A DNA stretch of 64,000 nt. Source: Megaleporinus macrocephalus (Eukaryota; Chordata; Actinopteri; Characiformes; Anostomidae). The stretch is taken from the NCBI GenBank assembly GCA_021613375.1, contig CM038720.1, forward strand, positions 40,863,449 through 40,927,448, read 5' to 3'. The notes beneath the pieces are model-generated. The model ran no database searches. It saw nothing but the letters and a program-made list of their open reading frames with translations, and had not been told where the DNA came from. Shown here one piece after another: positions 14,124 to 23,900 of this stretch. Numbering within the stretch: the stretch's first letter is position 1; the number at the start of each line of letters is the position of its first letter. The position numbers and the translations under genes are program-made.

Positions 14124-14700
14124 GTTTTGTTATTGTTGTTGTTGTTTTCTCTTTGCTCTGTGATAAAAGGATAAAGGACTGATGTAATATGTTATTCTTC
14201 ATGCTTTTAAACTATTCTGAATAACAGTTCATTCTTTATATAATGTTATATTAATGTTAAACTAATGACTGACAGAGAAGTTGTTTAGACTTGACTTTAG
14301 GCATAGGTCTCTGAGAGAAAGAGCTTCAGCCGGAGTTAGACCTGCTGCTCTGGGAGACTGGAAGAGAACTGACCGCTGGTAGACCGTGTGATTGACAGCT
14401 ACAGACGATGTTAGCCTGCTGTATGCTGTGCACCAAAGCCTCGCATCACCATTAACGTTATGATGGACTCATTTCATCAAACTTGACTTTAGGTAGTTTA
14501 CACATTTCTATCTGAAATATAGCTCATTCACTTCCATCCTCACTCGCTGTTCACACCCATGTGTCTCCCACCCATGTGTCTCCCACCCTGCACCTGAGTC
14601 TCAGTGAGTCTCATATGATGCAGCCCTCGGTTACCCACAAGCCTCTGTACAGATACAGCACAGAGTAAAATAACTATTTGTAGAACAATAGTAGTACCAG
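13568..14700. other. Intergenic sequence, no gene seen
   Basis: Between two arrays. It contains AATAAA at 13964-13969 (possible distal SYNJ1 polyadenylation site) and (CA)n at 14080-14120. Otherwise nothing recognisable. Confidence 0.5.
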
Positions 14701-14702
14701 TG

Positions 14703-16440
14703 GAACACACACTAGTCAATACACACAATAGGGTGCAGTGAAACACCCACATGTGAACACACAGACTAGGTCATAGTGAAACACCCACATACACACACAC
14801 ACACACCCACATAAACACATTCTAGTGAACACACACACTACAGTGCAGTGAAACACCCACATGTGAACACACAGACTAGGTGGTAGTGAAACACCCACAT
14901 ACACCCACAAACACTAGTGAACCCACCCACATACACACATTTTAGTGAACACACACACACTACAGTGCAGTGAAACACCCACATGTGAACACACAGACTA
15001 GGTGATAGTGGAACACACACATACACACACACAAACACTAGTGAACACACACACATACACACATTCTAGTGAACACACACACACTACAGTGCAGTGAAAC
15101 ACCCACATGTGAACACACAGACTAGGTGGTAGTGAAACACCCACATACACACAAACAAACACTAGTGAACACACCCACATACACACATTCTAGTGAACAC
15201 ACACACACTACAGTGCAGTGAAACACCCACATATGAACACACAGACTAGGTGGTAGTGAAACATCCACATACACACACACAAACACTAGTGAACCCACCC
15301 ACATACACACATTCTAGTGAACACACACATGTGAACACACAGACTAGGTGGTAGTGAAACACACACACACAAACACTAGTGAACACACCCACATACACAC
15401 ATTCTAGTGAACACACCCACATACACACATTCTAGTGAACACACACTACAGTGCAGTGAAACACCCACATGTGAACACACAGACTAGGTGATCGTGGAAC
15501 ACACACATTCTAGTGAACACACCCACATACACACATTCTAGTGAACACACCCACATACACACATTCTAGTGAACACACACACACTACAGTGCAGTGAAAC
15601 ACCCACATGTGAACACACAGACTAGGTGATAGTGGAACACACACATACACACATTCTAGTGAACACACCCACATACACACATTCTAGTGAACACACACAC
15701 TACAGTGCAGTGAAACACCCACATGTGAACACACAGACTAGGTGATAGTGGAACACACACACACTAGTGAACACACCCACATACACACATTCTAGTGAAC
15801 ACACACACTACAGTGCAGTGAAAAACCCACATGTGAACACACAGACTAGGTGGTAGTGAAACATCCACATACACACACACAAACACTAGTGAACACACCC
15901 ACATACACACATTCTAGTGAACACACACACACTACAGTGCAGTGAAACACCCACATATGAACACACAGACTAGGTGGTAGTGAAACATCCACATACACAC
16001 ACACAAACACTAGTGAACACACCCACATACACACATTATAGTGAACACACACATGTGAACACACAGACTAGGTGGTAGTGAAACACCCACATACACACAC
16101 ATAAACACTAGTGAACACACCCACATACACACACACAAACACTAGTGAACACACCCACATACACACATTCTAGTGAACACACACATGTGAACACACAGAC
16201 TAGGTGGTAGTGAAACACACACACAAACACTAGTGAACACACCCACATACACACATTCTAGTGAACACACCCACATACACACATTCTAGTGAACACACAC
16301 ACTACAGTGCAGTGCAACACCCACATGTGAACACACAGACTAGGTGATCGTGGAACACACACATACACACATTCTAGTGAACACACCCACATACACACAT
16401 TCTAGTGAACACACTTTCCCGGAGAGCAGTTGGGGGTTAA
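14703..16440 (-). repeat. SINE-body-derived minisatellite array 2 with 124-bp higher-order unit
   Basis: Units combine cagtgcagtgaaacaccc, acatgtgaacacacagacta, ggtggtagtgaaacaccc and acacattctagtgaacacac. Blocks recur with a period of 124 bp between about 14,840 and 15,310, that is, as a multimer of the basic SINE-body unit. The right edge reads ggagagcagttgggggttaa, the reverse of the SINE body (ccccaactgctc), which ties the array to a minus-oriented SINE. Confidence 0.88.
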
Positions 16441-16699
16441 GTGAATCAAACCGACCACCTTCAGGTCAGGAGGCTGTTTCCCCAACATCCAGCTCAGGAC
16501 TGCCCACCACATATACCCCATTATATAAACATAGCTGTTCAAAAAACACGTATCTTCACTTTTTGGGACAGCGAAGACAGATATATGTAAATATGTAAAT
16601 AAATAATAATACATTTATACATATATCTAAACTGGAATCGATTCCTAAAACAAAGCCACCCGAGAGCGGCGTTACGGTGGTCTCGTATATACCAGAGAA

Positions 16700-17079
16700 T
16701 ACGGCCCTCGGCGGTGACGTATGTAAACCGGAAGTCGCGTGCAGTGGACGCTGCGGTCAGTTCGGTGTAGTAAAGCGGAGAAGCTGCGAGTTTAGACTGT
16801 TTCAGAAACTAAACATCTCTAATTTAATATAAACTAAACTAAACTTCTACTGAACTAAAGTTCTACTGACTTCTTACTCTGTTCCGCTGTTCGGAGTTCA
16901 GCACCTGCGCCGAAACCAGAACTCCTGAAGAACCTTCCAGAAGCCGGGGTGAGTTTACAGGGTACCATGGCAACGCTGATCGACTTAGTGACTGCTGTTC
17001 TGTAAACTCGTCCATTACAGTGTCCAGTTTACTCTCTCAAACTTTCTCTTCGACCAGAGAGTCGCAGTAGTGGTCAGTC
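16700..17079 (+). promoter_or_regulatory. CFAP298: CFAP298 promoter, noncoding first exon and 5' intron
   Basis: CpG-richer sequence without a TATA box. ACCGGAAGT at 16727-16735 is a classical ETS-site core. A noncoding exon probably ends at agccggg|gtgagt (16948), and a short intron probably ends at cgaccag| or gcagtag| just before the ATG at 17080. The X-box-like motif at 16961-16974 lies in that intron. Transcription start is inferred, not seen. Confidence 0.6.
16961..16974 (+). promoter_or_regulatory. RFX X-box-like motif in the first intron of CFAP298
   Basis: GGTACCATGGCAAC compared with the X-box GTNRCC-N(0-3)-RGYAAC: the 3' half GGCAAC is perfect, the spacer is AT, and the 5' half GGTACC has one mismatch at position 2. 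RFX factors drive motile-cilia genes, and CFAP298 is one. Binding is an inference. Confidence 0.6.
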
Positions 17080-17218
17080 ATGGTCCAGCTCCACGTTAAG
17101 CGAGGAGACGAGAGCCAGTTCCTCTTCAGCACCACCGTCCATGTGTCCACCGAGGAGCTGGTCCAGCAGATCACCGAGATCTACAACCTCAGACTGAAGG
17201 TGGACAGAATCTGTTCAG
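17080..17218 (+). CDS. CFAP298: CFAP298 exon with start codon (aa 1-46)
   Basis: The ATG in cagtcATGG has an acceptable context, and the frame matches the family start MV.LHVKRGDESQFL. Donor gttcag|gtacag, phase 1. Reading past the donor gives an open tail that is intron. Confidence 0.95.
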
Positions 17219-17836
17219 GTACAGTTAATCCACCCCGAGAAGTTAGACTGAGCTTAGACCGTGTTTACCAGGACAGAGGAGCGCTGCTGTGGGAGTGACG
17301 TGGTGGTGGTGGTGGTGGTGTGACTGCAGGCTTAGAGGTTTAGGGGTGCTGAGCACCCAAAGGAGAACAGCTCATAAAAAAATAACTAATCAGGGTCTGG
17401 AAAGACAACCAATCTTAGTTCACAGAGCTTAGTTTACAACTTTAATAAGGCATTGCATTAAAAGTAAAAGATAGTAAATGATAAATGATGTATATTTAAT
17501 CTATGAGTAAAATAAATAGATCCATATCAGTTTAACCCATTTTTCGGATTGAATTTTGAGCTCTGCAGGGCTTAATTTGTAAAACATCAGGTACTGGAAC
17601 ACTAAAGGTGAGGTGATCCAGCAAGTGGCTGTGATGGAAAAGGTCCTGGAACACATAGACACCGCAGTGCTTAAAGAGAGTCTATCTAACATAGTAGCAA
17701 CATATACAATCAAATAGAGCTCGCTTTAATGACTGCAGTAAGGAGCTGCAACCATAAAATCTCAGAGATGCCACTGAATTAATAGTATTTGGTGTCCTAC
17801 AAAAAAAGAAAGACGTCAAAGAGGTGGTGGATCCAC

Positions 17837-17909
<73 letters not shown>

Positions 17910-20900
17910 TGGTGGCACACAGATATTAATGACAATAATAGCGCTATAAATACTTAATTACATACATATATACATCTCAGTCACTCACAACATACAAAAA
18001 CAACAGAACGTAGCCTCTAATGGGCTCTACCCAAGCTCTTCCAGAGAGGTCCAGAGAGGTCATAAGTCAGTTTCTCAAGAGGAAAGAGGGACGTCAACTG
18101 AGAAAACCATAAGGGGCTTGTTTGGAGGACCAAAGCAGCAAAATACACTTTTTTTACTATAAAGACCAACAAAGCAAACACACGTCTTAACTGGAAATCA
18201 AAAATCTCTTCAGTTGCTGAGTGCACCTCCTCCCACAATGATTTAATTTTACTACAGGTCCAAAAACAATGAACATGTGTGCCTTTCTGTGTCTGGCATT
18301 TGAAACACAGGTCAGATCTCTCTGGGTATATATCCTGAGTAACCGCACTGGTGTCCAATAAATTCTGTGGATGAACCTAAAATTAAGCTCATGAACGTTC
18401 AATGAGGTAGACTTAGAATACAGATTCATACAAACAGAGTCCCACGAGCTTTGATCGAATTCCATTTACAAATCTTTCTGCCAAATACCCTTTAGGTTTG
18501 TCAAAGAAGACAGAGAATCAATACACAACATAATATATACTCTTGAAATCAACTCTCTGGAGTCAAGTTGTTTAGTGAAAAGCTTCTCCATCTCTGTCAG
18601 ATCCATTCTCCCCCATCTAGAAGAGATTTAAGGAAATGTCTAATTTGAAGATATTTGAAAAAATCTGATTTTGATAGACTGTACCTCTCCAGAATTTCCA
18701 CGAAGGGCAACAGGACCCCGTCTGAAAACAGACTCCGGATCCACATTTCTTTAGAACAGAACAGAACAGAACTCGAATTAGTCACATGTGTTTGACCTCC
18801 GCATTTAACCCATCCATTCACACACACACACTAGTGAACACACACACTAGGGGCAGTGAAACACACATATACACACACTAGTGAACACACACTAGGGGGC
18901 AGTGAAACATCAACATATACACACACTAGTGAACACACACTAGGGGGCAGTGAAACACACATACACACACACTAGTGAACACACACTAGGGGGCAGTGAA
19001 ACACCCACATATACACACACTAGTGAACACACACTAGGGGCAGTGAAACACACATATACACACACTAGTGAACACCCACATATACACACACTAGTGAACA
19101 CACACTAGGGGGCAGTGAAACACCCACATATACACACACTAGTGAACACACACACTAGGGGGCAGTGAAACACCCACATATACACACACTAGTGAACACA
19201 CACACTAGGGGGCAGTGAAACACCCACATATACACACACTAGTGAACACACACTAGCCCTATCCATGGCGCCCGGGGAGCAGTTGGGGGTTAGGTGCCAC
19301 TGCTTCTGTAATGATAGAATAATTTAGATCAGACACACCAATTCTAATAATCAGTTATCAATATTATTGCTATTATCAATAGGTTCTGAGCATGTGATCA
19401 AGATCATGTTGGCCTTACTCTCTCAGCTGAACCTGCCTCTTACTTCTGGAAAAAGAATCCAATATCCATAGCTGACTGACCACACCCATATTATAGTTAT
19501 AGTATCATCTTATAGTTATAGTGCTCAAAGCTTGGGGATATGTTTTTATAACCTTACCTGCTTTAAACGTCTCCACAACGTTATCTGTGACCGGTCTGGT
19601 GAGCTCCTCGGTCTTCATGATGCTGTTTGTTCACCAGTGTTCTCTACCAAACCACTGAGGCCTTCACCGAACAGGTGTATTTATACTGAGACTAGATTAC
19701 ACACAGCTGGAGTCTTAGTAACTAATTAAGTGACTCTGAATTAGTACTGCTTTATATATAATCATAATAATTAGAGCTGTGTTTTGGCAAGAACCTGGCG
19801 ATACAACACGTATCATGATACAGCGCTCACGATTCAATATATCACGATATATTGTGATTTTTCAAATCCTACTATTAAATCAACACTATATGAACAGGTT
19901 TATCAATTCTTACAATAGCATTGCGTCCTTGTGCTGCTTGTTGATGTTGGAGTGGAGCTGAAAATGGATTACAACACTGCCATCTAGTGGTCAGAGGTTT
20001 AAACACAACACACAATGATTCACTGTCTGCCAGGAATCTGTGTATCGATACTGTGTTTTTGAACCGATACAGTATCACCAAACATAATATCCCGATATTC
20101 AATATTTTCGATATTTTCTTACACCCCCAATAATAATGTAGTTCCTTAATTATCTGACTTTTATCCGAATATTATTCCTGTAGATAAGAACCTGTAGAAC
20201 ATTCTCTCCACAGAAATCCCAGAACTCGCAGATCACGGCGTCACACTTCCCCCCAACATGCAGGGCCTGAGCGAGGATCAGGTCACGGAGCTAAAACTGA
20301 CAGACGAATGGGAACAGAAGTGCGTCCCTAGTGGAGGCGCGGAGTATAACAAGGATGACATAGGTCGCAGGAACGGACACGGTGAGCATCTAGTGCTACT
20401 CACACAAACTCTTCTCTACGTCCAGCTGTTGAGCTGAAACCCACTCCTTCCTTTTCTGCAGCTCCCAACAGTAGAATGAAGGAGGTGCTGAGGAGAACGA
20501 TGGAGGAAGCCAAAGCTTTAATATCTAAAGTAAGTCATCTGCGTGAACTTAGGCTGAGCTGTCCAGCTGCTCGTGTATTGACTGTAAGCTGATGTAATCC
20601 GTATTTTTTGTTTTCTTTCTCCGGAAGAAACAAGTGCAGGCCAACGTGTGTGTGACCGTGGACATGGTGAAGGAGGCTCTGGACCAGTTGCGAGGAGCCA
20701 TCATGATAGTTTACCCAATGGGGCTTCCGCCGCATGATCCCATCAGGATGGAGCTTGAAAACCGGGAGGACCTTTCTGGAACACAGGTGTCTGGCACATA
20801 TTTGAGTGTGTTAGAGGCTCGAGCTAGAGTTTGATCTCCAACCCATCACTAAGTTTTGTTCTTAACCAGCTTTCTGTTGAAAGTCAATATGACTTGTTAG

Positions 20901-23900
20901 TATGGAGGTGTAGTGGTTAGTATGGTGGTGTAGTGGTTAGTATGGAGGTGTAGTGGTTAGTATGGTGGTGTAGTGGTCAGTATGGTGTTGTAGTGGTTAG
21001 TACGGTGGTGTAGTGGTTAGTATGGTGGTGTAGTGGTTAGTATGGTGGTGTAGTGGTTAGTACGGTGGTGTAGTGGTTAGTATGGTGGTGTAGTGGTTAG
21101 TATGGTGGTGTAGTGGTTAGTATGGTAGTGTAGTGGTTAGTATGGTGGTGTAGTGGTTAGTATGGTGGTGTAGTGGTTAGTATGGTGGTGTAGTGGTCAG
21201 TATGGTGGTGTAGTGGTTAGTACGGTGGTGTAGTGGTTAGTACGGTGGTGTAGTGGTTAGTATGGTGGTGTAGTGGTTAGTACGGTGGTGTAGTGGTTAG
21301 TACGGTGGTGTAGTGGTTAGTACGGTGGTGTAGTGGTTAGTACGGTGGTGTAGTGGTTAGTACGGTGGTGTAGTGGTTAGTATGGTGGTGTAGTGGTTAG
21401 TATGGTGGTGTAGTGGTTAGTACGGTGGTGTAGTGGTTAGTGTGGTGGTGTAGTGGTTAGTATGGTGGTGTAGTGGTTAGTATGGTGGTGTAGTGGTTAG
21501 TGTGGTGGTGTAGTGGTTAGTACGGTGGTGTAGTGGTTAGTATGGTGGTGTAGTGGTTAGTATGGTGGTGTAGTGGTCAGTATGGTGGTGTAGTGGTTAG
21601 TACGGTGGTGTAGTGGTTAGTACGGTGGTGTAGTGGTTAGTATGGTGGTGTAGTGGTTAGTACGGTGGTGTAGTGGTTAGTACGGTGGTGTAGTGGTTAG
21701 TACGGTGGTGTAGTGGTTAGTACGGTGGTGTAGTGGTTAGTATGGTGGTGTAGTGGTTAGTATGGTGGTGTAGTGGTTAGTACGGTGGTGTAGTGGTTAG
21801 TGTGGTGGTGTAGTGGTTAGTGTGGTGGTGTAGTGGTTAGTATGGTGGTGTAGTGGTTAGTGTGGTGGTGTAGTGGTTAGTATGGTGGTGTAGTGGTTAG
21901 TATGGTGGTGGAGTGGTTAGTATGGTGGTGTAGTGGTTAGTACGGTGGTGTAGTGGTTAGTGTGGTGGTGTAGTGGTTAGTATGGTGGTGTAGTGGTTAG
22001 TATGGTGGTGTAGTGGTTAGTATGGTGGTGTAGTGGTTAGTACGGTGGTGTAGTGGTTAGTATAGTGGTGTAGTGGTTAGTATGGTGGTGTAGTGGTTAG
22101 TATGGTGGTGTAGTGGTTAGTATGGTGGTGTAGTGGTTAGTGTGGTGGTGTAGTGGTTAGTATGGTGGTGTAGTGGTTAGTACGGTGGTGTAGTGGTTAG
22201 TGTGGTGGTGTAGTGGTCAGTACGGTGATACCCTCAGACCACCCCGGTTATTGTCCTGCTTACCAAATCTAACTAGTTTTTTTCTCCTCAAACAGATTTG
22301 AAATGACCTAAACTACTTATACTTTAAAGAATGATCAAAGTAAGAGTAGTAGTGAACTTGGACTGTGAATGAAAAACGAGTGATGATTTTGTCTAATACT
22401 CTCCTTACTGGACCATCTGACGGTGGGCCAACAGGAGCCCACTGTCCTCTTGCTATCTGAGAATATGGTGGAATAACTGAGTAGAGGAGAAGAGAACAGG
22501 CCTGCTGCTCTACTCTAGAACAGCTCTGGGCCTGTAAAGTTACAAAAACAAGATCAGGATGTCCTAAAATCAGCACTGAGAGATCATAACATCACCACCA
22601 TCAGCGGCTGAGATCTTAACACAACATAACAGAAACAGAACATCCTTCAAACAGGAGATCAGATTTTCCTCCAGTGCAGAACCAACATTTACTCTACTGT
22701 GGAAAAGTCTGAGTCTCCAGAGCTGATAGTTTAAAAGTCTTTATCTGATCAATAAGTGTGTGTTCACCAGTAAGAACAGCAGATCTGATTAGAACAGATG
22801 TAAATAATCAGACATACAATACAAAGTATCATGAATATGTTATTGTGAGAGAAGTAGATCAGATCTTGATCCAGTTTGAAGAACAAAGTTAGGTTCCAGA
22901 TTTCTCCTGGACGCCCCAGACATTGTATGAATGTGTTCAGTTCCTTCAGCAGTAAATCTTGATTTAGCTTAATGAAGTACTGAGCAGTCAAAGCAGGTAT
23001 TAGATGAGAACTGATAATAATACTGGGTTGTTTAGGAGAAGCTTGGAAAGAGTTAAATAAACACACTGACGTATGGAAAACACTACTTACTCTATTAATA
23101 CTGATTAATATTTAATAATAAAGTGTAAAAGCTCTACTTACTCTATTAATACTGATTAATATTTAATAATAAAGTGTAAAAGCTCTACTTACTCTATTAA
23201 TACTGATTAATATCTAATAATAAAGTGTAAAAGCTCTACTTACTCTATTAATACTGATTAATATTTAATAATAAAGTGTAAAAGCTCTACTTACTCTATT
23301 AATACTGATTAATATTTAATAATAAAGTGTAAAAGCTCTACTTACTCTATTAATACTGATTAATATCTAATAATAAAGTGTAAAAGCTCTACTTACTCTA
23401 TTAATACTGATTAATATCTAATAATAAAGTGTAAAAGCACTACTTACTCTATTAATACTGTTTAATATTTTATAATAAAGTGTAAAGGCTTTACTTACTC
23501 TATTAATACTGATTAATATTTAATAATAAAGTGTAAAAGCTTTACTTACTCTATTAATACTGTTTAATATTTAATAATAAAGTGTAAAAGCTTTACTTAC
23601 TCTATTAATACTGATTAATATTTAATAATAAAGTGTAAAAGCTTTACTTACTCTATTAATACTGATTACTATTTAATAATAAAGTGTAAAAGCTTTACTT
23701 ACTCTATTAATACTGATTAATATTTAATAATAAAGTGTTTACTGAGTGAATAGAAGCTCCCTGTCTGGAGATTATGGGAGACTAATAAGGTTTATTCAAA
23801 GCAGATGTTAGTCCTGCCTGTGTTTAATGCAGTTTGGTGGAATTGGTCGTCCTCCACTTTCTTCTGACTGAACTGGACTCGACTGGACTGGACTGGACTG

